Positions 1 to 9,928 of a stretch of 64,000 nucleotides of DNA are shown piece by piece. The position numbers were made by a program, and so were the translations under genes. The stretch's first letter is position 1, and the number at the start of each line of letters is the position of its first letter. The stretch is taken from NCBI RefSeq assembly GCF_001907675.1, contig NZ_MPNT01000014.1, positions 62,001-126,000 of the forward strand. The letters are read 5' to 3'. The notes beneath the pieces are model-generated. The model had not been told where the DNA came from, did no database searches, and was given only the letters and a program-made list of their open reading frames with translations. Source of the DNA: Mycobacterium paraffinicum (GTDB lineage Bacteria; Actinomycetota; Actinomycetes; Mycobacteriales; Mycobacteriaceae).

Positions 1-979
1 GGGTCGGTTGGACGTGCCGAACGGGTGCGGGACGGCACACACTGTCTGCGGCCTGGGAGTCTCGCCTCTGCATGAACCGGCGGTGAAGACCGTCCGGGTC
101 GGCGCATACCTTCGTGAAGATGTCCGCCCAATCCGACGCTCCCAGAGCGGAACTGAGCCGATCGGGCGGTCCGCAGAAAACCGCCTTTCCGCCGGGCGCA
201 AGCAACAGCACTTGGTCGCACACGTCCAGGAACGTCAACGAGTGGGTCACCACCACGACCACGCGGCCCGCGTCGGTTAGCCGGCGCAGCATCGCCATCA
301 CCGAGCGGTCCAGCGCGGGATCCAGCCCCGTCGTCGGTTCATCGAGCACCAATAGATGTGGGCTGGTCAACAATTCAACCGCCACCGACACACGCTTACG
401 CTGGCCGCCCGACAACTTGTCGATGCGGGTGTCAGCGTGAGGGGTCAGCTCGAGTTCCTCGAGCACAGTGGTGATCACCCGCCCGCGTCCGCTTGCGGTG
501 GTGTCGGCGGGCATCCGGAGTTCCGCCGCGAACCGCAGTGCCTGTGCGACGGTGAGCCGGCCGTGCACAAGGTCGTCCTGAGGGACCATCCCGATCTCGC
601 TGCGCACTGCGTGCAGGGCCCTCGCATCCAACGACACCGTCCCACTGGTCGGCCGTTGGGCCCCGGCGGCGACTCTGGCCAGTGTCGACTTGCCCGCGCC
701 CGAAGGGCCGATCACCGCCGTCAAGGTGCCGGGGCGCGCCGCGAACGAAACCCGGTCCAGTAGAACCGTTTCGCCATCAACGGAGAGCGTGACATCGCGC
801 ACTTCCAGGCCACCGGTCGCCGCGGGCCGGATGCGATTGTCTCGTTCGGCGCACCGACTTATCGGAATCGACCCGAACTGCTCTGCCGGAAATCGCCAAC
901 GGGCGGGCATATTCGGGGCGGTCGACGCGTCGGTCCGATTCCGCAGGGCGATCGGCATGGTGGGTTTGTCGTTATTCAT
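1..979 (-). CDS. ABC transporter ATP-binding protein (3' end outside window)
   Basis: ATPase that would power an ABC-2/ABCG-type exporter. Visible motifs are Walker A GPSGAGKST at residues 91-99, signature LSGGQRKR from 189 and Walker B LLVLDEPTTGLD from 209. The spacing and the TARPGTLTAV-like lead-in resemble the mycobacterial FHA-ABC fusion Rv1747, but the roughly 60-residue N-terminus is too short for a complete FHA domain. A stretch reading PISRCAERDN could be an FHA remnant, which is inference. The ATG at 979 lies 9 bp after the cdsA-like stop, so it ends the lipid operon 3281-1. The frame is open to base 1, so a fused permease may lie outside the window. Confidence 0.85.
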   Translation of the reverse strand, partial: MNNDKPTMPIALRNRTDASTAPNMPARWRFPAEQFGSIPISRCAERDNRIRPAATGGLEVRDVTLSVDGETVLLDRVSFAARPGTLTAVIGPSGAGKSTLARVAAGAQRPTSGTVSLDARALHAVRSEIGMVPQDDLVHGRLTVAQALRFAAELRMPADTTASGRGRVITTVLEELELTPHADTRIDKLSGGQRKRVSVAVELLTSPHLLVLDEPTTGLDPALDRSVMAMLRRLTDAGRVVVVVTHSLTFLDVCDQVLLLAPGGKAVFCGPPDRLSSALGASDWADIFTKVCADPDGLHRRFMQRRDSQAADSVCRPAPVRHVQPT

Positions 980-988
980 CGAGATCTC

Positions 989-1915
989 TCATCCGAGGAA
1001 GTACGCGAGTGGGAGGACAACCAGCAGTGAATCGATGCGATCGAGGAGGCCGCCAAACCCGGGCAGCCAGTCACCGGCGTCCTTGACCCGGGCCTGCCGC
1101 TTGAGCATGGACTCGAGCAGGTCACCGAACAGACCGCCGATGGAGACGGCGATGACCAGGCCGATGGAGACAGTGCCCAAGAGGGTGAGGATCAGAAACG
1201 CACCGGTGATCGCGCCGACCATCCCGCCGATCGTCTTGTTGGGACTCAGCGGGGACAGCGGCCTGCGCGCCCATCGCATGCGGCGCAACCCTTTTCCGCC
1301 GCACCAGGCCGCGACGTCGGTGGCCGCGACGGCGAAGCACAGCAGATATGCGTCCGGCCACACCATGACGAGATGGGACAGCGACCAGCAGATCCACACC
1401 GACGCGAACGCGGCGGACGCGGCGCGCCTGGCGCCGTTCTCGACGTCGCCTTCAAGGACGGAGGGCAGCACACACAGCAGCACGATGATGGGGGCGAACT
1501 GCAGCAGCGATGGGCGCAGCCACGCCGCGACCGGGTATGCCACGGCCAGCACGACGAGCACGTAGGTGTCGGCGCGGCCCAGCTTCACCAGGCGCGCGTA
1601 CTCGATCACCGCGACGACGGCCAGTGCCGCGGCCAACCCCGCCGAAGTGCCGTGGCCGGCCCAGACGGGCAGCCCGACTGCTGGTGCGATCAGTACCCAG
1701 GTGCGCCATTTCTGGACCAACTCCTGCTTGCGCGAGGCGAGGACGGCGACGCCCGCGGCCGCGAGGATCGCCACCGTAACCCACATCAGGAACACGGCTC
1801 GCGAGTACATGTGAACGTGCAGCGGACCCAGGTCGATGTTGAGCGACATCCGCCGATCGAGGTGAAGAAACCCCGTGCAGTGGTCGACGAGTGACATTGC
1901 CGGCGGCCGTTTCAC
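989..1915 (-). CDS. CdsA-type phosphatidate cytidylyltransferase
   Basis: Membrane enzyme of the CTP:phosphatidate cytidylyltransferase family, which makes CDP-diacylglycerol. About 308 aa with seven to eight hydrophobic segments. The family signature is intact near the C-terminus: KRQARVKDAG followed by GGLLDRIDS, carrying the conserved K-D and D-R-x-D. The GTG start at 1915 overlaps the acyltransferase stop as GTGA, implying translational coupling. This is probably a second CdsA, because mycobacteria keep a housekeeping cdsA elsewhere (family knowledge). Its pairing with a YnbA-like CDP-alcohol phosphatidyltransferase resembles E. coli ynbA-ynbB. The specific phospholipid product is unknown. 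Confidence 0.85.
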   Translation of the reverse strand: MKRPPAMSLVDHCTGFLHLDRRMSLNIDLGPLHVHMYSRAVFLMWVTVAILAAAGVAVLASRKQELVQKWRTWVLIAPAVGLPVWAGHGTSAGLAAALAVVAVIEYARLVKLGRADTYVLVVLAVAYPVAAWLRPSLLQFAPIIVLLCVLPSVLEGDVENGARRAASAAFASVWICWSLSHLVMVWPDAYLLCFAVAATDVAAWCGGKGLRRMRWARRPLSPLSPNKTIGGMVGAITGAFLILTLLGTVSIGLVIAVSIGGLFGDLLESMLKRQARVKDAGDWLPGFGGLLDRIDSLLVVLPLAYFLG

Positions 1916-2541
1916 GACGCGAGCGCGAAGCGGTCATCGGGCACCACGTCGCCCCGCAGTGCCAGCACCTGTGAGCGCAGTTGCGGTGCGGAGGTGGCGT
2001 GGGGATCGACAGGCTCGCCGAGACGTACCTCCATCCGGCCGGGCGAAAAGCGTCCGTCCTTGGGTAGCACGTCGGCGGTGCCCACGATCGCTACCGGGAC
2101 GATCGGCACGCCGCAGTCCCGCGCCAGACGTAGTGCACCACAACGGAATTCACCGATGGTGCCGTCGGTGGACCGCGTTCCCTCGGGATAGATGACGACG
2201 GTCCGTCCCGCGCGAAGCGCCGGGCCGGCCGCCGCGAGCAGCGCGTGGTAGTTGCCGTCACCCGAGCGTCGCACCGGCAGTATTCCGATCAGCGAGGTCG
2301 CGATGAACCGTCGCACCGGTACGTCGAACCAGTAGTCGGCCGCCGCGCCGAAGACCGGACGAGCCGTCGACGGCAACGCCGCCACCAACACCGCGGTGTC
2401 GGCGTGCGAGGCGTGATTGGCGACGACGATGCAACCGCCTTCGGCGTTCCAACGCCCCGTCACGGTCAGCCCGCCCGAGAAGGCGCACACCGTCCGCCAG
2501 AGCCGGCGCCGGAGCGCGCTGGCAATCCGATTGATGGTCAC
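1912..2541 (-). CDS. 1-acylglycerol-3-phosphate acyltransferase (PlsC family)
   Basis: A 209-aa acyltransferase that would esterify lysophosphatidate or a related acceptor at the inner membrane face. It has the catalytic HX4D motif NHASHAD near residue 50 and the glycerophosphate-binding YPEGTRS motif near 120. The chosen GTG at 2541 overlaps the preceding TGA in a GTGA junction; frames extending further upstream lie inside the neighbour and are not credible. It sits between a CDP-alcohol phosphatidyltransferase and a CdsA homologue, so the operon can acylate, activate and transfer a phosphatidyl group. The substrate cannot be read from sequence. Confidence 0.88.
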   Translation of the reverse strand: MTINRIASALRRRLWRTVCAFSGGLTVTGRWNAEGGCIVVANHASHADTAVLVAALPSTARPVFGAAADYWFDVPVRRFIATSLIGILPVRRSGDGNYHALLAAAGPALRAGRTVVIYPEGTRSTDGTIGEFRCGALRLARDCGVPIVPVAIVGTADVLPKDGRFSPGRMEVRLGEPVDPHATSAPQLRSQVLALRGDVVPDDRFALAS

Positions 2542-3281
2542 GCCGCCACCAGTGCCATGGGCAGCGTGACGGCATTGGAGAGCTGGTAAGCCGCGGGGAC
2601 CGGCTGGGTGATCGCATCGAACTGCTCGACCAGCGTTATGCGCGCGGTCCTTTCGTTCTGCATATCGCTCGCGCGCTTCGCCTTCAGCTCGCGATGGGCG
2701 GCGCGCAGTCGCAGGGCCGTCGTCAGCAGTGATCCGTTCACCAGTTGCATCAGCAGAATGGGCATGATGATGGGGAATGCGGTGGCCAGCACTAGGAACA
2801 GGCAGCGTTCGGTCTTGCCGAGCGGTCCACCGTTGCGACGCGTGAGGCCCGCCGCGGCGACGGCCAGCGATGCGAAGGTCGGCAGCGTGGCGGCCAGCGC
2901 GGCCACGAGGACCTGAAGCACCGGCCAGGACAGCCAGTTCAGCCCGGGGCCGTGCTGCCGCGCCGCCCAGACCGCCAGGCCGCCGAAGGCGAGCAGATCG
3001 GCGGCGCGGTCGCCGAGTTCGTTGACGACGAAGCCCCACGGCCGGCTCACCCCACGAGCCCGGGCGACCGCCCCGTCCAGGTTGGCGCCGGCCAGGCGGA
3101 TCACCATGAAGACCGCCGCCAGCGGCCACCATCCGAAGGCGATGGCGGTTCCCGCGGCGCCGGCCGCGGCGACACCCGCGGCGGTGAAGACGTCGGGAGA
3201 CACTCGACGAGCCACGGCCGTGTCGACGATCGGAGTCAGCCTGCGTGTGAACCACGGCTTCAACGCGTAGAGGCCAGTCAT
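2538..3281 (-). CDS. CDP-alcohol phosphatidyltransferase, YnbA-like
   Basis: First gene of the lipid operon, 247 aa, with several membrane segments. It would move a phosphatidyl group from a CDP-lipid to an alcohol. The CDP-alcohol motif is recognisable as LDGAVARARGVSRPWG plus NELGDRAAD, but two of the four canonical aspartates are replaced: the first by Ala and the third by Asn. An Asn-Glu in the third position also occurs in the E. coli YnbA-type branch as I remember it, so the enzyme may still be active with altered metal chemistry. The start is ATG 3281. A better ribosome site, AGGAG at 3345-3349, faces an in-frame ATC at 3338, so the true N-terminus is uncertain. Confidence 0.8.
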   Translation of the reverse strand: MTGLYALKPWFTRRLTPIVDTAVARRVSPDVFTAAGVAAAGAAGTAIAFGWWPLAAVFMVIRLAGANLDGAVARARGVSRPWGFVVNELGDRAADLLAFGGLAVWAARQHGPGLNWLSWPVLQVLVAALAATLPTFASLAVAAAGLTRRNGGPLGKTERCLFLVLATAFPIIMPILLMQLVNGSLLTTALRLRAAHRELKAKRASDMQNERTARITLVEQFDAITQPVPAAYQLSNAVTLPMALVAA

Positions 3282-3474
3282 GCGGGTTCGACGAGAAGTC
3301 GAAGGGGCTGCGTGATGGGCAGCGAAGTTGGTGTTGATGGCCGGCTCCTTTCGCTTCCTGCCGAGTCCTACGGGTGATGTGCCACCTGGTGGCGGCGCGT
3401 GCGATAAGTAGATGGAGGTGGACGGACTACCGATCCCAAATCCCCGTCGTCGTGTGTGGCCAGAAATCCAAAAA

Positions 3475-3490
3475 TGAGGTGATCACCTCA
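3475..3490. promoter_or_regulatory. 16-bp perfect palindrome, candidate operator
   Basis: TGAGGTGATCACCTCA is a perfect 8+8 inverted repeat, lying between the divergent lipid operon (start 3281) and the secreted-protein gene (start 3563). It has the form of a dimeric repressor site. I do not recognise it as an IdeR, Zur or LexA box. Confidence 0.55.
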
Positions 3491-3491
3491 T

Positions 3492-3513
3492 GCGCGGGCG
3501 TCGGCGCCCGCGC
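3492..3513 (+). promoter_or_regulatory. GC-rich hairpin with TCGG tetraloop
   Basis: GCGCGGGCG and CGCCCGCGC form a 9-bp all-GC stem closed by a TCGG loop, in the probable 5' leader of the gene starting at 3563. No T-run follows, so it is not a classic terminator. It could stabilise the leader or act in attenuation (inference). Confidence 0.5.
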
Positions 3514-3562
3514 CACACTGAGTCGTCGCGTGACATCACCACTGATCGAAGAAGGGACTACC

Positions 3563-3916
3563 GTGACGACTCTCGCGCCACACCACCGCGCGCGGCGACT
3601 CATCGCCGGTGCGGTCGTGTCCGCCGCCACCGCGATCGCGCCGGCATTTCTGGCAGCCGCGCCCGCCGCGGCCTTCACCTACCCCGACCCGATTTGCAAC
3701 GGGATGGCCTGCAGCTACCAGTGGTGTCCCGGCATGCCGCTACCGATGGCGTCGGCCGGGACACCCCACTGGGACATGAACGCTTGTCACCGGTTCATGA
3801 TCGGACAGATTTCTGCCAACCCGCCGGCCTGGGTGACCAACGGAGGACTCAACCACCAGGTCAGTCCGATGGTCATCGAGGGTGACCCGGGACCCTGCCC
3901 GGGCTGCGTGAGCTGA
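3563..3916 (+). CDS. Small cysteine-rich secreted protein, unknown function
   Basis: A 117-aa protein with an arginine-rich start, a hydrophobic segment and an Ala-rich cleavage zone (AAAPAAAFT near residue 38), i.e. a Sec signal peptide. The mature part of about 78 residues carries six cysteines, including CNGMACSYQWCPG, and is rich in Pro and Met. It looks like a compact disulfide-stabilised extracellular domain. The GTG at 3563 follows AGAAGGGA at a good distance; longer readings lack a signal peptide at their start. Similar small secreted proteins with W-C-P-G motifs occur in mycobacteria as conserved hypotheticals (family memory). I cannot assign a function. Confidence 0.78.
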   Translation: MTTLAPHHRARRLIAGAVVSAATAIAPAFLAAAPAAAFTYPDPICNGMACSYQWCPGMPLPMASAGTPHWDMNACHRFMIGQISANPPAWVTNGGLNHQVSPMVIEGDPGPCPGCVS

Positions 3917-3963
3917 TTGCGGATCGCAGCGCGTCCGCCGACACGCAGAGGGACTCCGCACGA

Positions 3964-5754
<1,791 letters not shown>

Positions 5755-6648
5755 ATGGCATTTCTGACAACACAGACCGAAGAGATGCTCGCTGCCGAGC
5801 AGCTGCTGTCGGGGATCAACACCAACCTGGCGGCGCAGAACGCCGGCGCGGCGGCGGCGACCACTGTCATCGCTCCCGCCGCGGCCGACCCGGTGTCGGC
5901 CCAGCAGGCGGCGATCTTCTCGGCGTACGGCACCCAGTACCAGGCGATCGCCACCGAGGCGCAGGCGTTGCTGGACAACTACGCGCAGACCCTGGGCATC
6001 AGCTCGGGCAGCTACGGCGACACCGAGGCCATAAACGCGAGCCAGGCCGCGCTGTCGAGCGCCGCAGCTCCTGCCGCCGCTGCCGCCGCCACGCCGTCGA
6101 ACACGCCGCTCGACTGGCTTGCCTACCTCCTCGGTAGCACCGGCAATGGCACCAACCCGAACATGCTCGGCGGAATCTTCGGCCTCTCGAGCAACGGCGC
6201 CAACATCGGCAACATCGGGTTCGGCAACTGGGCTTCCGCCGGTTCGGACCTGATCGGCCTGGCCGGTGGCGGTCTGCTCGACACCTCCGCCGCCGACGCC
6301 GCCGGTTCGGCCGCCGGGGCGGCGGGCCTCGCCGACACGACCGCCCCGATGGCCGGTGGCGGCATGGCCGGCCTGGGCGCGGCGCCAATGGCCTCGATGG
6401 GCTCGGCCACGATGGTCAGCAAACTGTCGGTGCCGCCGACGTGGGCCGCTCCCGCTACCCCGGTGGTTGGTACCAGCGCCGCACCGCTGCAGACCGTGGG
6501 CTGGACCGCCGCCGCGCCGCAGGCCGGCACGGGGACCATCATCCCGGGCATGCCGGGCATGGGCGGGGCGGCGCGCAACAGCGCCGGCTTCGGCGCCCCG
6601 CGCTACGGCGTCAAGCCGATCGTCATGCCGAAACCGGCGACCGTCTAG
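5755..6648 (+). CDS. PE family protein, PE8-like
   Basis: A 297-aa PE protein of an ESX-5a type cassette. Residues 1-100 form the PE helical pair (MAFLTTQTEEM start, PE-type AAATT and AIFSAYGTQYQ segments) with the type VII export motif YxxxE at residues 87-91 (YGDTE). The remainder is Gly/Ala-rich and ends with a KLSVPPTWA motif and the tail RYGVKPIVMPK, both otherwise typical of the PPE-SVP subfamily. The ATG is preceded by AGGAG at good spacing. It should pair with the PPE 55 bp downstream and be exported by ESX-5. By order (PE, PPE, esxJ, esxI) it corresponds to Rv1040c of M. tuberculosis. Confidence 0.9.
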   Translation: MAFLTTQTEEMLAAEQLLSGINTNLAAQNAGAAAATTVIAPAAADPVSAQQAAIFSAYGTQYQAIATEAQALLDNYAQTLGISSGSYGDTEAINASQAALSSAAAPAAAAAATPSNTPLDWLAYLLGSTGNGTNPNMLGGIFGLSSNGANIGNIGFGNWASAGSDLIGLAGGGLLDTSAADAAGSAAGAAGLADTTAPMAGGGMAGLGAAPMASMGSATMVSKLSVPPTWAAPATPVVGTSAAPLQTVGWTAAAPQAGTGTIIPGMPGMGGAARNSAGFGAPRYGVKPIVMPKPATV

Positions 6649-6703
6649 TCCTCGTGCTCTCGAAAACCTCAAATTTCTAAAGACAAAGGAGCGGGAAACA
6701 CAA

Positions 6704-7861
6704 ATGGTTCTTGACTTTGCAGCAGTTCCGCCGGAGATCACCTCCGCGCTTTTGTACTCGGGCGCAGGCGCCGGGCCGCTCATGGCCGCCGCGGCCTCAT
6801 ACGCCAACCTGGCCGCCGAGGTGAGCGCCACCGCAAGCCAGTGGGAGTCGATCATCTCGCTGCTCACCACCGAAAACTGGACCGGTGGTGGGTCGGTGGC
6901 GGCCGCGGCCGCGGCCCAGCCGATCATCACCTATCTCACCGAGACGGCAACGACGCTCGAGCAGGCCAGCGCGCAAGCCACGGCGTCGGCGGCCGCGTAC
7001 GAGGCCGCCTTTGCGGCGACGGTTCCCCCGCCGGTGATCGCGGCCAACCGGTCGTTGCTGGCGACCCTCGTCGCGACCAACTTCCTCGGGGTCAATTCGG
7101 CCGCGATCGCCGCGACCGAAGCGCAGTACGCCGCGATGTGGGCTCAAGACGCCGCCATGATGGCCGCCTACCAGGCGGCGTCGGCGGCGGCCGGGGTGCT
7201 GACCCCAGTGACGCCGCTGACGTCGACCACCAACCCCGCGGCCGCCGCGGCCGCCGACAGCACCGCGCTTGCCGCCGACTCGACGGGCGGCACGGTTCAG
7301 GCGCTGGCTCCCGCGGCCAACGCGGCGGCCCTGGCCGCCCCGACCCTGCCCTTCCAGACCACGGGCATCCTGTCCTCGGTCGACAACTTCCTCGGCACCC
7401 CGTCCGTGCTTAACGGCATCAACGGCGCCGTGAACACCGCGGCATGGTGGGTGTGCAACACCATCCCGACGGCCGTGTCACTGGGGCACACCCTCGGTTC
7501 CGTGCCGTCGATCCCGTTCGCTCTCACCGATTCGGTCACGCCGCTCGCCGGCGGAATGGTGCAGGGCACGATGGTGGGCTCGGTGTCGGGCGCGGGAGCG
7601 TCGGCCGCCCTCGGCGAGGCCTCCGCGGTCGGCGGGCTGTCGGTGCCGGCTGGCTGGAACGCGGCCGCCCCTGCGTCGCTGGCCTCCTCCACCGCCCCCC
7701 TCGAGGGCTCGGGCTGGACGGCCGCGGCGGAAGCGGAGCCGGTTGCCGCGATGCCCGGCATGCCCGGCATGGCGGGCGCGGCCAAGGGCGCGGGTGCCTA
7801 CGGCGCCGGGCCGCGCTACGGCTTCAAGCCGATCGTCATGCCCAAGCAGGTTGTCGTCTGA
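6704..7861 (+). CDS. PPE family protein (PPE-SVP), PPE15-like
   Basis: A 385-aa PPE protein. The N-terminal 180 residues are the PPE domain: start MVLDFAAVPPE, WTG at 59-61, helices rich in Ala, and [17 protein letters not shown]. The C-terminal half has the GGLSVPAGW motif that defines the PPE-SVP group and the tail RYGFKPIVMPK. The ATG at 6704 follows AAAGGAG; readings starting further upstream are the PE gene in another frame and are rejected. It follows the PE gene closely and precedes the esx pair, matching Rv1039c in order. It probably forms a PE-PPE heterodimer for ESX-5 secretion. Confidence 0.92.
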   Translation: MVLDFAAVPPEITSALLYSGAGAGPLMAAAASYANLAAEVSATASQWESIISLLTTENWTGGGSVAAAAAAQPIITYLTETATTLEQASAQATASAAAYEAAFAATVPPPVIAANRSLLATLVATNFLGVNSAAIAATEAQYAAMWAQDAAMMAAYQAASAAAGVLTPVTPLTSTTNPAAAAAADSTALAADSTGGTVQALAPAANAAALAAPTLPFQTTGILSSVDNFLGTPSVLNGINGAVNTAAWWVCNTIPTAVSLGHTLGSVPSIPFALTDSVTPLAGGMVQGTMVGSVSGAGASAALGEASAVGGLSVPAGWNAAAPASLASSTAPLEGSGWTAAAEAEPVAAMPGMPGMAGAAKGAGAYGAGPRYGFKPIVMPKQVVV

Positions 7862-8023
7862 TGTCGGGAATACCGGTACGGGAAATAAGGGGGTACATGT
7901 CACCCGTTTGAGGCGATCAGTTAACCGGTAGGCCGTAATCTGTCCATAACGCGGCCACCACCGCATCAATTGGAAATGTTAAGACTTCGAGTTTGAAGGC
8001 TTGAAAGACAAGGAGAAAGAAAC

Positions 8024-8320
8024 ATGGCAACTCGTTTTATGACTGACCCGCACGAAATGCGGGCGATGGCGGGCCGCTTCGAGGTGCACGCCCAGACCGT
8101 CGAGGACGAGGCCCGCAAGATGTGGGCGTCCTCGATGAACATCGCCGGCTCCGGCTGGAGCGGCCAGGCACAGGCGACCTCGTACGACACCATGGGTCAG
8201 GTCAACCAGGCCTTCCGCAACATCGTCAACATGCTCCACGGAGTGCGCGACGGGCTCATCCGCGATGCCAACAACTACGAGCAGCAAGAGCAGGCCTCGC
8301 AGCAGATCTTGAGCAGCTAG
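8024..8320 (+). CDS. esxJ: ESAT-6-like protein EsxJ (QILSS subfamily)
   Basis: A 98-aa WXG100 protein, the CFP-10-like partner of a type VII secretion pair. It has W-S-G at residues 45-47 in the hairpin turn, the YxxxE export signal YEQQE at 85-89, and the diagnostic C-terminus QQILSS of the EsxJ/K/M/P/W group. The start ATG follows AAGGAGAAAG. It lies 162 bp after the PPE gene and 44 bp before esxI. Several near-identical paralogues usually exist in a genome, so the letter J rests on neighbourhood (PE8-PPE15-esxJ-esxI). Confidence 0.93.
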   Translation: MATRFMTDPHEMRAMAGRFEVHAQTVEDEARKMWASSMNIAGSGWSGQAQATSYDTMGQVNQAFRNIVNMLHGVRDGLIRDANNYEQQEQASQQILSS

Positions 8321-8364
8321 CAGCCGAAAACCACTGCTGTCCAACACTTTTAAGGAGCTAAGCA

Positions 8365-8649
8365 ATGACCATTAACTACCAGTTCGGCGATGTCGACGCC
8401 CACGGTGCCTTGATCCGCGCCCAGGCCGCGTCTTTGGAGGCTGAGCACCAGGCCATCGTTCGCGATGTGCTTGCTGCCGGTGACTTCTGGGGTGGCGCCG
8501 GTTCGGTGGCCTGCCAGGAGTTCATCACCCAGTTGGGTCGCAACTTCCAGGTGATCTACGAGCAGGCCAACGCCCACGGGCAGAAGGTGCAAAGCGCCGG
8601 CAACAACATGGCCAGCACCGACAGCGCCGTTGGGTCCAGCTGGGCCTAA
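8365..8649 (+). CDS. esxI: ESAT-6-like protein EsxI
   Basis: A 94-aa WXG100 protein of the EsxI/L/N/O/V (Mtb9.9-like) group. It begins MTINYQFGDVDAHG and has W-G-G at 42-44. As the ESAT-6-like partner it should form a helical-hairpin heterodimer with the preceding protein and leave the cell through ESX-5. The SD TAAGGAG precedes the ATG. It is the last gene of the four-gene cassette and is followed 20 bp later by a strong terminator. Confidence 0.93.
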   Translation: MTINYQFGDVDAHGALIRAQAASLEAEHQAIVRDVLAAGDFWGGAGSVACQEFITQLGRNFQVIYEQANAHGQKVQSAGNNMASTDSAVGSSWA

Positions 8650-8668
8650 CACCGCTTCTTCAATCGAA

Positions 8669-8699
8669 GGGCCCGCACACCACGGTGTGCGGGCCCTTT
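8669..8699 (+). terminator. Intrinsic terminator of the PE-PPE-esx cassette
   Basis: A perfect 12-bp stem, GGGCCCGCACAC with GTGTGCGGGCCC, closed by CACG and followed by TTT. It starts 20 bp after the esxI stop. Confidence 0.88.
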
Positions 8700-9154
8700 C
8701 GCTTCCGCGGTTAGCCGGACCGGCGAACGCGGGACGAGCGCAGGACGGAACGTGGCCCGGTGGATCGCGCCGTCGGATCCGCGCTCTACCCATGCCGCCC
8801 AGCGGCAACTTGGCGACACCGGTGGCCGCCGACGACGGCGCCGCGCTTCCGCTGCATCGACCGTACGTATTTCGGCTCCGACCCCAACGGCGGCAATATC
8901 CGCGCACTGCAAACGGACCAAATCGCCTCGGGTAACGCCGGTTTCGTGATGTATCGCCTGGAGCACAAAAACGGACAAGCCAATGGCCGCGCGATTCAAA
9001 GTTTTTGGCAAACCGGCCGGCCGCAAGTTCCCCGCTCCGCACACATACAGAACTCATATTTGCGCGGGTTTACGCGTCGCGACCCACCGCGCACATTTGA
9101 GAACTCTATGAACTCCGTGACAGTTAGGTGTGGGTCTTGCCAGAATGGAGGAAC
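8700..9154. other. Gene-poor spacer between esxI and trcR
   Basis: About 455 bp without a supportable gene. Open frames on both strands lack ribosome sites and recognisable motifs. In M. tuberculosis the matching interval holds IS remnants (Rv1034c-Rv1036c, from memory); I see no transposase here. The last 60 bp contain the trcR promoter area, with TTAGGT as a possible -10 at 9124-9129, and the SD GGAGG at 9147-9151. Confidence 0.5.
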
Positions 9155-9924
<770 letters not shown>

Positions 9925-9928
<4 letters not shown>

